DNA of 51,415 nt. It comes from Rhizomonospora bruguierae. Lineage in GTDB: Bacteria; Actinomycetota; Actinomycetes; Mycobacteriales; Micromonosporaceae. How positions within the stretch are numbered: position 1 is the first letter of the stretch; the number at the start of each line of letters is the position of its first letter. A program made the translations under genes and the position numbers. The notes beneath the pieces are model-generated. The model made no database searches. It had not been told where the DNA came from and was given only the letters and a program-made list of their open reading frames with translations. The DNA lies in contig NZ_BBQH01000032.1 in the NCBI RefSeq assembly GCF_018397995.1, forward strand, positions 1 to 51,415, given 5' to 3'. Shown here piece by piece: positions 27,416-36,034 of the stretch.

Positions 27416-27429
27416 GCCCTCGGTAGGGC
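27416..27429 (-). terminator. Weak hairpin between the serine hydrolase gene and phoH
   Basis: GCCCT (27416-27420), CGGT, AGGGC (27425-27429) form a 5-bp stem with a 4-nt loop and no T run. It lies downstream of the hydrolase stop (27496) and upstream of phoH. It may be a weak terminator or a leader structure. Confidence 0.35.
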
Positions 27430-27495
27430 GATGGTTGCGGCATTCCATGGTATCCGTCCAAGGCCGGGACCAGCGCGCCCAATTTCGGGCCGCGC

Positions 27496-28854
27496 TCACC
27501 CGCCACCGAACGACTCCTGCCCCCGGGTGAACCGGTATGTCGCCCAGTGCAGGCGGACAACCGTTCCGTCCGCGTCCCGGGTGAGGCGCAGCAGTTCACC
27601 GACCTCCCGCCCGGTCACGCTACGCAGCCGGTCCGGCTCGCCCGCCACCGGCTCGAAGACGGTGGACGGGGCGTCCGCCGGGTCGCTCGCGCCGCGGGCC
27701 TGCAACGCGCCGTCGCGCCACAGGAACACGTACTCGTACCCCTCGCCCCACCAGCGACCCAGCACCGAGGCGTACTCCGGCGGCACCGGCTCCCCGGGCA
27801 GCCAGGGGGCGATGTCGGCCGGATCGTCCTCGACGGCCACCGTGAGCAGGTCGTTGACCAGGTCCAGGGCGTGCGCGGCGGTACCCGAGGAGAGCAGCAT
27901 CGCGCAGCCGAGGCCGCGGGGGGTGTCCCGGCCGCCGCCCCGCCGGCCGTAGGCGGTGGCGAGGAACCCCGGCATGGCGCCGTCGTGCCCCACGTGCATC
28001 ACCCGGCCGCCGCGCGGCGAGAGCAGCAGCCCGAGGCCGACGCCGCCGCTCCACACCGTCTCGTCCCGGACCGTCGCCGGCCAGCGCATCTCGTCCAGCG
28101 TCGACGGGCGCAGCACCCGGGCCTGCGGGTCCACCATCTCCGGGTCGGCCAGGAACGCCGCCCACCGCGCCAGGTCCGTCGCGGTACCCCACAACTGCGC
28201 GGCGGGGGCGACGGCGCCGAAGTCCGTCGGCGGCTCGGGGCGGGCGTGGTCCGAGAAGGCGTCGACCAGGTACCCCTGCGCGGCGGTGGGACCGGGCTCG
28301 GCCCCGGTGCCGGTCAGCCCCAGCGGGGTGAGGATCCGGTCCGCGACCACCTCCGCCCACGGCCCGCCGCGCAGCCGGGCGGCGGCGTGCCCGAGCAGGG
28401 CGAACGCCAGGTTCGAGTAGTGGAACCGCCGGCCCGGCGGGAGCACCTGCTCGGCCCCGGCCAGGTCCGCCAGCAGCCCCGGCAGGTCCGGCGCCCGCAG
28501 CGTGTCCCACACGTCGCCGTGCGGCTCCCGTTGCAGGCCGGACGTGTGCGACAGCAGCCGCCGGATGGTCAACTCGCCGTGCGACGGCACCTCCAGGTGC
28601 GCGTCGACCGGGTCGTCCAGGTCCAGCAGGCCGTCGTCGCGGCACTGCATGACCAGCACGGCGGTGAAGGTCTTGGTGATCGACCCGATCCGGAACCGGG
28701 TGTCGTCGTCCAGCGGCCGTTCGGTGCCGGAGCCGCCGACGGTGAGGGTCCAGAGCGGCCGGTCGACGCGGGTCAGCGCGGCCGCCAGCCCCGGTACCCG
28801 GTGGTCGGCCTGCGCCGCCCGCACCATGCGGGCGAGCCGGTCGGTGCCGCTCAC
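27496..28854 (-). CDS. Serine hydrolase, class C beta-lactamase/DD-peptidase family
   Basis: 452 aa. Catalytic motifs: Ser58-x-x-Lys61 in RIGSITKTFTAVLV, Tyr146 in HYSNLAFALLG, and a third-motif HxG in VMHVGHDGAMPG. There is no signal peptide, so it acts in the cytoplasm unless exported otherwise; members include esterases and D-amino-acid peptidases as well as beta-lactamases. An extra C-terminal domain of ~100 aa (WGEGYEYVFLWRDGALQARG) resembles the lipocalin-like tails of this family. The GTG start overlaps the HIT stop (GTGA), giving a two-gene operon. Confidence 0.88.
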   Translation of the reverse strand: MSGTDRLARMVRAAQADHRVPGLAAALTRVDRPLWTLTVGGSGTERPLDDDTRFRIGSITKTFTAVLVMQCRDDGLLDLDDPVDAHLEVPSHGELTIRRLLSHTSGLQREPHGDVWDTLRAPDLPGLLADLAGAEQVLPPGRRFHYSNLAFALLGHAAARLRGGPWAEVVADRILTPLGLTGTGAEPGPTAAQGYLVDAFSDHARPEPPTDFGAVAPAAQLWGTATDLARWAAFLADPEMVDPQARVLRPSTLDEMRWPATVRDETVWSGGVGLGLLLSPRGGRVMHVGHDGAMPGFLATAYGRRGGGRDTPRGLGCAMLLSSGTAAHALDLVNDLLTVAVEDDPADIAPWLPGEPVPPEYASVLGRWWGEGYEYVFLWRDGALQARGASDPADAPSTVFEPVAGEPDRLRSVTGREVGELLRLTRDADGTVVRLHWATYRFTRGQESFGGG

Positions 28855-29204
28855 CCGGTCACCAGCATCGGGCCGAGCGGGCGCCCGCCGAGCAGGTGCG
28901 CGTGCACGTGGTCGACCTCCTGGCCGCCGTACTCGCCGGTGTTGAACATCAGCCGGAAGCCGTCGCCGCGCAGCCCTTCCCGCTCCGCCACGTCCGCCGC
29001 CGCCGCCAGCAGGTCGCCGGCCAGCGCGGGGTCCGCGTGGCCCAGCGTCGCCACGTCCGGGTGGTGCGCCTTGGTGATCACCAGGATGTGCACCGGCGCC
29101 TTCGGCGCGATGTCGCGGAAGGCCAGGGTGGTATCGGTCTCCCGGACCACGGTCGCGGGGATCTCGCCGGCAACGATGCGGCAGAAGATGCAGGTGTCGT
29201 TCAC
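28851..29204 (-). CDS. HIT-family nucleotide-binding protein
   Basis: 117 aa. The HIT triad H-x-H-x-H is at residues 99-103 (DHVHAHLLGG). Cys5 and Cys8 (CIFC), with His47 or His48, form the zinc site of Hint-type proteins. Members hydrolyse nucleoside phosphoramidates or bind nucleotides. GTG 29204 has TAGCAT 7 nt upstream and no SD, so translation is probably leaderless. The reading frame is open upstream without family similarity. A HIT gene in the rsmE-phoH interval is common in actinobacteria. Confidence 0.93.
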   Translation of the reverse strand: MNDTCIFCRIVAGEIPATVVRETDTTLAFRDIAPKAPVHILVITKAHHPDVATLGHADPALAGDLLAAAADVAEREGLRGDGFRLMFNTGEYGGQEVDHVHAHLLGGRPLGPMLVTG

Positions 29205-29388
29205 CCAGCGGATGCTAACGGTCGGAGCCGGCCATCGAGGCGCCGCCAGGCCGGCTGGCGACCGTTCGCTCACCGCTCCGGCTCCCACCCGGCACCGCTG
29301 GCAGCTCTGCTGGAGGCGTGGGGGTATGGCGGTCGGCGGGTGGTGGGTTAGCGTTCGCTGATCGATGGGCACCAGTCGGGAGGCGGGC

Positions 29389-31821
29389 ATGGGGTCGGAT
29401 CGGGAGCGGTACCGGGAGGTCATCGAGCGGGCGATCGCGGCCCTGGACCTACCGACCAAGGTGCACCTGCTGACCGGCCAGGACACGTGGAGCCTGCCGC
29501 CCATCCCGGCGATCGGGCTGCGTTCGCTGGTGATGTCGGACGGGCCGATCGGCGTGCGGGGCGTGCAGTGGACCCCGGACGATCCCGCCGTGGCGCTGCC
29601 CAGCCCGACCGCGCTGGCCGCCACGTGGGAGCCGGACCTGGCGCGCCTGGCCGGGCGGGTGCTCGGGCAGGAGGCCCGGCGCAAGGGGGTGCACGTCCTG
29701 CTCGCGCCGACCGTGAACCTGCACCGCAGCCCGCTCGGCGGCCGGCACTTCGAGGCGTACTCGGAGGACCCGCTGCTCACGGCGCGGATCGCGGTCGGGT
29801 ACGTGCGCGGGGTGCAGGAGCAGGGGGTCGGCACGACGGTCAAGCACTACGTCGCCAACGACTTCGAGACGCAGCGGTTCACCGCGAACGTGCTGGTCTC
29901 CGAGCGGGCGCTGCGGGAGCTTTACCTGCTCCCGTTCGAGGCGGTCGTGCTGGAGGCCGGCGGGTGGGGCGTGATGGCCGCGTACAACTCGGTGAACGGC
30001 ACGACGATGACCGAGCACCGCGAGCTTGAGCACGGGCTCCTGAAGGGAGAGTGGGACTTCGACGGCGCGGTGGTGTCGGACTGGACCGCGGCCCGCAGCG
30101 TCGCCGCGGCGCCCGGCGGCACGGACATAGCGATGCCGGGCCCGCGTGGGCCGTGGGGTGCGGCGCTGGTCGCGGCGGTCCGCGCCGGTGAGGTCCCCGA
30201 ATCGGTGGTCGACGACCAGGTGCGCCGGGTGCTGCTGCTCGCCGCCCGCACCGGCGCGCTGGAGGGGGTGTCACCGGTGGTGGCACAGCCGCCGGCCCCC
30301 GTCGACCCGGACGCGGTGGCCCGCGAGCTGGCCGCCCGCTCGTTCGTGCTGGCCCGCAACGACGGGGTACTGCCGGTCGGCGGCACCGAGACGGTCGCCC
30401 TGATCGGCGCCGCCGCCCGGGACGCCCGCGAGCAGGGCGGCGGCTCGGCGCAGGTGTTCCCCGGGCACGTGGTCTCCCCGCTGGAGGCGCTCACCGCGGC
30501 CCTGGGCGACCGGCTCACGTACGCGCTCGGCGCCGACCCGGCGGCCACCCTGCCACCGGCCGGCGGTCCTCAGTGGACGAATCTGGACGGCGAGCCCGGC
30601 GTCTCCGTGGTGCTGCGCGCCGCGGGCGGTGCCGTGCTGCACACCGGGAAGCTGCCCGTGGCCACCGCCCGGTACCAGGGGCACCTGCCCGGCGACGCGC
30701 CGCTGGCGGAGGTGTCCACGGTGGAGTTGGTGGGGCGGTTCACGCCGGAGGTGACCGGGCGGCACGAACTGTCGGTGCGCGGGGTCGGCACGTACACGCT
30801 GACCGTGGACGGGCAGTCGTTGTACGCGGGCCCGCTGGCACCGGAGAACGACGACCTGGGCGTGGCGTTCCTGGCCCCGCCGGAGCACCGGGTCGGCGTG
30901 GAGCTGACCGCCGGCCGGCCGGTCCGGGTGGTGCTGGGCCGGGAGATGGGCAACGTCGAGGCATTCGACACGGCCGTGCTCCACCTCGGGCACCGCGCCC
31001 CGATGGCCGCGCCGGACGAGCTGATCGAGGAGGCCGTCGCCGCCGCGGCCGCCGCGGACGTGGCCGTGGTCGTGGTCGCCACCACCGAGGAGGTGGAGTC
31101 CGAGGGCTTCGACCGCACCCATCTGGCCCTGCCGGGCCGGCAGGACGAGTTGGTGGCCCGGGTCGCCGCCGCCAACCCGCGCACGGTCGTGGTGGTGAAC
31201 GCCGGCTCACCGGTGCTGATGCCGTGGGCGGACGACGTGGCGGCGATCCTGCTCGTGTGGTTCCCCGGCCAGCAGGGCGGCGCCGCGCTCGCGGACGTCC
31301 TGCTCGGCGCCGCCGAACCGGGTGGCCGGCTGCCGACCACCTGGCCGGGCGCGACCGAGGACTGCCCGGTGCTGTCGGTCACGCCGAAGAACGGGGAGGT
31401 CGCCTACGACGAGGGCGTGTTCATCGGGTACCGGGCGTGGGAGCGGTCCGGAAGGGCGCCGCTGTTCCCCTTTGGGCACGGCTTCGGGTACACGACCTGG
31501 GCGTACGAATCGGTGCGGGTGACCGGCGCGCGGCAGGCCGTGGTGCGGCTACGCAACTCCGGTGGGCGGCGCGGCCGGGAGGTCGTGCAGCTCTACATCG
31601 GCCCGACCGCCCCGGACGGGGACCGGCCCGCCCGGTGGCTCGCCGGCTTCGCGACGGTCGAGGCGGCGCCCGGCGAAACCGTGGCGGTCACCATCCCGAT
31701 CCCGGAACGGGCGTTGCAGGTCTGGGCCGGCGGCTGGCGCACGGTGGCCGGCACGTACCGGGCCGAGGCGTCGCACAGCCTCACCGACCCGCGGGTGAGC
31801 TGCACCTTCGACGCGGGTTAG
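29389..31821 (+). CDS. Glycoside hydrolase family 3 beta-glucosidase with PA14 insert
   Basis: About 810 aa. The GH3 N-domain (about 20-290) includes KHYVANDFETQR and the nucleophile Asp in FDGAVVSDWTA (~residue 230). The C-domain region begins near RSFVLARNDGVLPVGG and carries VESEGFDRTHLALPG. A PA14-like beta domain (about 400-520) is inserted there, and a fibronectin III-like domain ends the protein (about 700-810). This architecture is shared with intracellular beta-glucosidases such as DesR-type macrolide deglycosidases. No signal peptide, so it is cytoplasmic. ATG 29389 has GGGAGG upstream; ATG 29365 is the alternative. Confidence 0.92.
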   Translation: MGSDRERYREVIERAIAALDLPTKVHLLTGQDTWSLPPIPAIGLRSLVMSDGPIGVRGVQWTPDDPAVALPSPTALAATWEPDLARLAGRVLGQEARRKGVHVLLAPTVNLHRSPLGGRHFEAYSEDPLLTARIAVGYVRGVQEQGVGTTVKHYVANDFETQRFTANVLVSERALRELYLLPFEAVVLEAGGWGVMAAYNSVNGTTMTEHRELEHGLLKGEWDFDGAVVSDWTAARSVAAAPGGTDIAMPGPRGPWGAALVAAVRAGEVPESVVDDQVRRVLLLAARTGALEGVSPVVAQPPAPVDPDAVARELAARSFVLARNDGVLPVGGTETVALIGAAARDAREQGGGSAQVFPGHVVSPLEALTAALGDRLTYALGADPAATLPPAGGPQWTNLDGEPGVSVVLRAAGGAVLHTGKLPVATARYQGHLPGDAPLAEVSTVELVGRFTPEVTGRHELSVRGVGTYTLTVDGQSLYAGPLAPENDDLGVAFLAPPEHRVGVELTAGRPVRVVLGREMGNVEAFDTAVLHLGHRAPMAAPDELIEEAVAAAAAADVAVVVVATTEEVESEGFDRTHLALPGRQDELVARVAAANPRTVVVVNAGSPVLMPWADDVAAILLVWFPGQQGGAALADVLLGAAEPGGRLPTTWPGATEDCPVLSVTPKNGEVAYDEGVFIGYRAWERSGRAPLFPFGHGFGYTTWAYESVRVTGARQAVVRLRNSGGRRGREVVQLYIGPTAPDGDRPARWLAGFATVEAAPGETVAVTIPIPERALQVWAGGWRTVAGTYRAEASHSLTDPRVSCTFDAG

Positions 31822-31850
31822 GGCGGCGGGCCCAGGGGGTACCCGTAGCT

Positions 31851-32117
31851 ATGGCCATGAGATCACAGCCGAGCGGCCGGCGCGGCACGATCGGCCACCC
31901 GTACAGCGCGCTCAACCTGCGCCTGGTCCTGGCCCTGTTCGGCGCCGTGAGCTGCGCCGTGCTCGGCGTCTTCGCCGCGCTGGGCGGCATCATCTGGGCG
32001 GCCGTCATCCTGAGCCTGCTGGCCGTCGTCGCCATTGTCGATACGGTGGTGGTGTTCCGGCGGCGGGCCGCGCGGCACCGGGAACAGCCGGGGCGCCGGT
32101 TCAGCCTCTTCGAGTAG
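31851..32117 (+). CDS. Small membrane protein, probably DUF6343
   Basis: 88 aa. A basic N-terminus leads into GHPYSALNLRLVLALFGAVS and two hydrophobic helices (CAVLGVFAALGG, IIWAAVILSLLAVVAIVDTVVVF), ending in an Arg-rich tail. The SALxLRLxLAxFG block resembles DUF6343 of actinobacteria (from memory). Function unknown. Start at ATG 31851 or ATG 31857. Located 29 nt after the GH3 gene and tail to tail with rsmE. Confidence 0.68.
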   Translation: MAMRSQPSGRRGTIGHPYSALNLRLVLALFGAVSCAVLGVFAALGGIIWAAVILSLLAVVAIVDTVVVFRRRAARHREQPGRRFSLFE

Positions 32118-32136
32118 CCTCCAGCCGCGGCGGCGG

Positions 32137-32862
32137 TCACCAGCGACCCAGCCGGGCGGAGAGGACCGCGATCGCCGCCACCCCCGCGGTCGACGTGCGC
32201 AGGACGCTCGCCCCGAGCCGGACGGTGCGGCCGCCCGCCTCGCGGAACGCGTCCACCTCGTCGTGGCTGATGCCGCCCTCGGGGCCGACGACGAGGGTGA
32301 TCTCGCCGGTCGCGGGTAGCTCCACACCGGACAGGCGGTCGGTCGCCTCCTCGTGGAGGACGAGCAGGTTCGGCCGCTTGACCACGTGTCTGGTGGCCGC
32401 CTGCTCGGTCACCGGCGGCACCCAGGCCCGGCGCGCCTGCTTCGCCGCCTCCCGGGCGGTCGCCGCCCACTTCTCGCGGGACCGTTCGCCGCGCTCCCCG
32501 CGCCACAGCGCGACCGAGCGGCTCGCCGCCCAGGGGACGATCTCGTCGACGCCGGCCTCGGTCATCGCCTGCACGGCGAGTTCTCCCCGCTCCCCCTTGG
32601 CGATGCCCTGCACCACCACGAGCCGGGGATCGGGCGGCTCCTCGTACCGCCGGCCGGTGACGCTGAGGGCCAGGGCGCCCTTGCCGCCCCTGCCGGGGGC
32701 GACGACCGTCGCGTCGGCCGTGCCTCCCCGGCCGTCGGCGAGCACCACGACCTCGCCGGGGCGCAGCCGCTGCACGGAGGCGGCGTGGTGCCCCTCCGGA
32801 CCGGTGAGCGTGTACGTGGGCCCGTCCGGCAGGGCCGGGACGAGGAACAGCGGAGCTGACAC
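32137..32862 (-). CDS. rsmE: 16S rRNA (uracil-1498-N3)-methyltransferase
   Basis: 241 aa. SPOUT methyltransferase: N-terminal PUA-like domain (LTGPEGHHAASVQRLRPGE), SPOUT core, and the SAM-knot motif TLVVGPEGGISHDEVDAF with LGASVLRTSTAGVAAIAVLS. GTG start, 3 nt after the dnaJ stop. The hrcA-dnaJ-rsmE order is standard for actinobacteria and places this gene under heat-shock control. Confidence 0.96.
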   Translation of the reverse strand: MSAPLFLVPALPDGPTYTLTGPEGHHAASVQRLRPGEVVVLADGRGGTADATVVAPGRGGKGALALSVTGRRYEEPPDPRLVVVQGIAKGERGELAVQAMTEAGVDEIVPWAASRSVALWRGERGERSREKWAATAREAAKQARRAWVPPVTEQAATRHVVKRPNLLVLHEEATDRLSGVELPATGEITLVVGPEGGISHDEVDAFREAGGRTVRLGASVLRTSTAGVAAIAVLSARLGRW

Positions 32863-32865
32863 CCG

Positions 32866-34020
32866 TTAGGCGTGCCCGTTGAAGGCGTCCCGCATGCGGG
32901 AGAAGAAGCCCGCCTGCTTGGACAGCTCGGCGACCTCCTCACCCCGGGACGTGGCGAACTCCCGCAGCACCCGCTCCTGCTCCGCGTCCAGCTTCGTCGG
33001 CGTGCGCACGTCCAGGTGCACGTACAGGTCGCCGCGGCCCTGACCGCGCAGGTGCGGTACGCCCTTGCCACGGATGCGCAGCGTCGAACCGGGCTGGGTG
33101 CCGGCCTTGACGTCGACCTGCTCCTCGCTGTCCAGCGTCTTGATGGTCAGCCGGGTGCCCAGGGCGGCCGCGGTCATCGGCACCGTCACCCGGCAGTGCA
33201 GGTCGTCGGCCTTGCGGGAGTACACGTCGTGCGGGCGCTCGTGGATCTCCACGTACAGGTCGCCGGGCGGGCCGCCGCCCGGGCCCACCTCGCCCTGCTG
33301 GGCCAGCCGGATGCGCATGGCGTCCTCGACGCCGGCGGGGATCTTCACGGTCAGCGACCGGCGGGTGCGGACCCGGCCGTCGCCCCCGCAGGTGGAACAC
33401 GGGTGCGGAATGGTGGTGCCGTAGCCCTGGCAGGCGGCGCACGGGCGGGACGAGACGACCTGCCCCAGGAAGGTGCGCTGCACCGACTGCACCTCGCCCC
33501 GGCCGCCGCACACCTCGCAGGTGGCCAGGTGGGTACCCGCGGCGGTACCGGCCCCCGTGCAGGTGGTGCACAGCACGGCGGTGTCGACCGTGATCGGGGC
33601 CTCGACGCCGAACGCGGTCTCGGCCAGGTCCAGGTCGAGGCGGAGGATCGCGTCGGCACCCGGCCGGGTGCGCGGGCGGGGGCCGCGGGTCGCGCCGCCG
33701 CTCGCGCCGAAGAACGCGTCCATGATGTCCTGGAAGCCGACGAACGGGCCGCCCGCGCCGGCGCCGGGGCCGCCACCGCCGCCCGGGGCGAGCGGGTCGC
33801 CGCCGAGGTCCACGATCTGGCGCTTCTGGTCGTCGGAGAGGACCTCATACGCGGCGTTGATGTCCTTGAACTTCTCCTGCGCCACCGGGTCTGGGTTCAC
33901 GTCCGGGTGGTACTGGCGGGCCAGCTTGCGGTAGGCCCGCTTGATGTCGTCGGCGGTCGCGTCCCGGGGCACCCCCAGGATCCCGTAGTAGTCCTTGGCC
34001 ACTGCGTCCGGTGTCCTCAT
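32866..34020 (-). CDS. dnaJ: Molecular chaperone DnaJ (DnaJ2 type)
   Basis: 384 aa. J domain with YHPDVNPD (HPD motif), a Gly-rich linker (about 82-95), four CxxCxGxG zinc repeats ([32 protein letters not shown]) and a C-terminal substrate-binding domain ([20 protein letters not shown]). Co-chaperone of DnaK. ATG 34020 has AGAGAG upstream; GTG 34002 ([10 protein letters not shown]) is an equally typical family start. Cotranscribed with hrcA behind CIRCE. Confidence 0.96.
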   Translation of the reverse strand: MRTPDAVAKDYYGILGVPRDATADDIKRAYRKLARQYHPDVNPDPVAQEKFKDINAAYEVLSDDQKRQIVDLGGDPLAPGGGGGPGAGAGGPFVGFQDIMDAFFGASGGATRGPRPRTRPGADAILRLDLDLAETAFGVEAPITVDTAVLCTTCTGAGTAAGTHLATCEVCGGRGEVQSVQRTFLGQVVSSRPCAACQGYGTTIPHPCSTCGGDGRVRTRRSLTVKIPAGVEDAMRIRLAQQGEVGPGGGPPGDLYVEIHERPHDVYSRKADDLHCRVTVPMTAAALGTRLTIKTLDSEEQVDVKAGTQPGSTLRIRGKGVPHLRGQGRGDLYVHLDVRTPTKLDAEQERVLREFATSRGEEVAELSKQAGFFSRMRDAFNGHA

Positions 34021-34060
34021 GTCTCTCTTCGCACCGTTGGAAGCTTGTAGGGGAGAAGAA

Positions 34061-35086
34061 TCAGTTCTGTGCCAACAGGTCGCCCACGTAGCGTGCCACG
34101 GCGCGGACCGTGGCGATGGTTCCGGGGTAGTCCATGCGCGTCGGGCCCAGCACCCCCAGGCCACCGACGATCACCGGGCCGGGGCCGTACCCGGTGCTGA
34201 CCACCGATGTGGACCGCAGGTCCTCGAACTCGTTCTCGTCGCCGATGCGTACCCGAAGGGTACTCGTCGGCTCCACCTCCCCGATCAGCTTGAGGAGGAT
34301 GACCTCCTCCTCGAGCGCCTCGAGGATCGGGCGCAGCGAACCCTGGAAGTCCAGCAGCCCGCCGCGGGTGAGGTTCGCGGTGCCGGCCAGGGCGATCCGC
34401 TCGTCCCGCCGCTCGACCAGGGTCTCCAGCAGGACCGTCGAGAGCATGGTCATGGCCCCGCGCAGGACCGGCGGGGACTCCTCGACCAGGGCCTCGACCA
34501 GCGGCGGCGTCTCGGCCATCCGCGCGCCGGCCAGCTTCTCGTTGACCATGCGGCGCAGGTCGGTGACGTCGTCGGCGGTGATCGGGGTGGGCAGCTCCAC
34601 CAGGCGCTGCTCGACCCGGCCGGTGTCGGCGATCATCACCAGCATCAGCCGGGTGGTGGAGATCGGCACCAGTTCCAGGTGGCGCACCGACGAGCGGGAC
34701 AGGCTCGGGTACTGCACCACGGCGACCTGCCGGGTGAGCTGGGCGAGCAGGCGGACCGTGCGGTGCACCACGTCGTCCAGGTCCAGCGCGCCGACCAGGA
34801 ACCGCTCGATCGCCCGGCGCTCGGCCGGGGACAGCGGCTTGACCCTGGACAGCCGGTCCACGAACAGCCGGTACCCGCGGTCGGTGGGCACCCGGCCGGC
34901 GCTGGTGTGCGGCTGGCGGATGTAGCCCTCCTCCTCCAGCACCGCCATGTCGTTGCGCACGGTGGCCGGGGAGACGCCCAGGTGGTGCCGCTCGACCAGG
35001 GCCTTGCTGCCGACCGGCTCCTGGGTGGCGACGTAGTCCTCGACGATGGCCCGCAGAACGTCCAACTTCCGGTCGTCGAGGCTCAT
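34061..35086 (-). CDS. hrcA: Heat-inducible transcription repressor HrcA
   Basis: 341 aa. Winged helix at the N-terminus ([41 protein letters not shown]) and a long GAF-like regulatory domain ending [20 protein letters not shown]. It represses the operon by binding CIRCE until heat inactivates it. ATG 35086 is chosen because GGAGG is 7 nt upstream; GTG 35092 is less likely. The perfect CIRCE 23 nt upstream supports the identification and autoregulation. Confidence 0.97.
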   Translation of the reverse strand: MSLDDRKLDVLRAIVEDYVATQEPVGSKALVERHHLGVSPATVRNDMAVLEEEGYIRQPHTSAGRVPTDRGYRLFVDRLSRVKPLSPAERRAIERFLVGALDLDDVVHRTVRLLAQLTRQVAVVQYPSLSRSSVRHLELVPISTTRLMLVMIADTGRVEQRLVELPTPITADDVTDLRRMVNEKLAGARMAETPPLVEALVEESPPVLRGAMTMLSTVLLETLVERRDERIALAGTANLTRGGLLDFQGSLRPILEALEEEVILLKLIGEVEPTSTLRVRIGDENEFEDLRSTSVVSTGYGPGPVIVGGLGVLGPTRMDYPGTIATVRAVARYVGDLLAQN

Positions 35087-35108
35087 CGCCACCTCCCTCC
35101 GCTACCCG

Positions 35109-35135
35109 CTGGCACTCGCCCGTAGTGAGTGCCAG
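35109..35135 (-). promoter_or_regulatory. CIRCE operator of hrcA-dnaJ-rsmE
   Basis: CTGGCACTC, 9-nt spacer, GAGTGCCAG: perfect inverted repeat matching the CIRCE consensus (TTAGCACTC-N9-GAGTGCTAA) at all core positions. TAGACT on the minus strand at 35134-35139 could be the -10 box, which the operator overlaps. Confidence 0.95.
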
Positions 35136-35159
35136 TCTAAGTCCTGGTACCCCGGTTCG

Positions 35160-35251
35160 ACCATGACCGTGCGCACCCTGACCGGCGTCCACCATGACCG
35201 ATTGCACCGTGACCGCTCAGCACCATGACCGCTACGCGCCCATGAGCACCA
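35160..35251. repeat. 31-bp tandem repeat carrying a TGACCG array
   Basis: Three degenerate copies with an exact 31-nt period, starting ACCATGACCG at 35160, 35191 and 35222. TGACCG occurs at 35164, 35179, 35195, 35210 and 35226, with gaps of 15, 16, 15 and 16 nt. Lies between CIRCE and the DUF4870 gene. No gene is supported here. Confidence 0.75.
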
Positions 35252-35316
35252 GAGTGTCGACAAATAGCCAGAGTGGCGTCTGGCGCGGGTTGATCTGGCC
35301 ACTTACGGTGGCGGGC

Positions 35317-35901
35317 ATGACCGAACCACCTCGCCCCCCGGGAGAGGATCCGACCTCCCCGCCACAACCCCCGTCCCCGTCATCGACGTCGGGCGAGGCG
35401 CCCGCGTCCGGCTACGCTCCCCCGCCGTCGACCGGGCCACAGTACGACGCCCCGTCCTACCCGCCGCCCCCGTCGTCGGGGCCGCCCGGCGGCTACCAGC
35501 CGCCGCCACCCGGTGGGTACGGGGGGCCCGGCTACGCGGGTGCCCCGCCGGCCGGTTACGCCACGAACGACGACAAGACGTGGGCGCTGATCGCCCACTT
35601 CGGCGGCGCCCTGGGCGCCTTCATCAGCTTCGGGCCGCTCGGCTTCGTCGGCCCGCTGATCAGCTACGTGGCCAAGGGCCAGCAGTCGCCGGCCGTGCGC
35701 GCGCACGCCGTCGCGGCGCTGAACTTCCAGATCCTCTGGTCGATCATCGCCTTCGTGCTGCTGTTCGTGAGCTGGTGCATGCTGTTCATCCCGAGCCTCA
35801 TCGTGTTCGCGATCCAGATCATCTTCGGGATCATCGCGGGCGTGAAGGCCAACGAGGGGCAGCTGTACAAGTACCCGATGTCGGTGTCCTTCATCAAGTG
35901 A
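35317..35901 (+). CDS. DUF4870-like membrane protein with Pro-rich N-terminus
   Basis: 194 aa. Residues 1-85 are Pro/Gly/Tyr-rich (PPPPSSGPPGGYQPPPP) and disordered. The rest has DDKTWALIAHFGGALGAFIS, VGPLISYVAKGQQSPAVRAHAVAALNFQI and two further hydrophobic segments, which is the DUF4870 membrane domain. Function unknown. ATG 35317 has TACGGT 7 nt upstream and no SD, so it is probably leaderless. Upstream codons that extend the frame are not conserved. A repeat array lies in its promoter zone. Confidence 0.85.
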   Translation: MTEPPRPPGEDPTSPPQPPSPSSTSGEAPASGYAPPPSTGPQYDAPSYPPPPSSGPPGGYQPPPPGGYGGPGYAGAPPAGYATNDDKTWALIAHFGGALGAFISFGPLGFVGPLISYVAKGQQSPAVRAHAVAALNFQILWSIIAFVLLFVSWCMLFIPSLIVFAIQIIFGIIAGVKANEGQLYKYPMSVSFIK

Positions 35902-35926
35902 GGCGTGCCCCGGCGCTCCCGCGTCG

Positions 35927-36031
35927 GGGCCGCCCTCCGAGCGCGGGCCGCCTCTCCCCGGGCCCGCGGGCCGCCTCCTGAGCGTGGGCCGCCTTCCCGG
36001 GCTGCGGGTCACCCGCGCAGAGCGGGTCGCC
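35927..36031. repeat. Direct-repeat array GGGYCRCC between DUF4870 and hemW
   Basis: GGGCCGCC at 35927, 35945, 35968 and 35986, then GGGTCACC at 36006 and GGGTCGCC at 36024. Spacings are 18, 23, 18, 20 and 18 nt, with a similar linker (around GAGCG). The array fills the gap between two convergent stop codons. No T-tailed terminator is seen there. Confidence 0.65.
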
Positions 36032-36034
36032 TGT

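Noticed and set aside
35140-35316. Small gene between hrcA and the DUF4870 gene
   Set aside because: Only repeat-derived short frames with no SD and no conserved motif.
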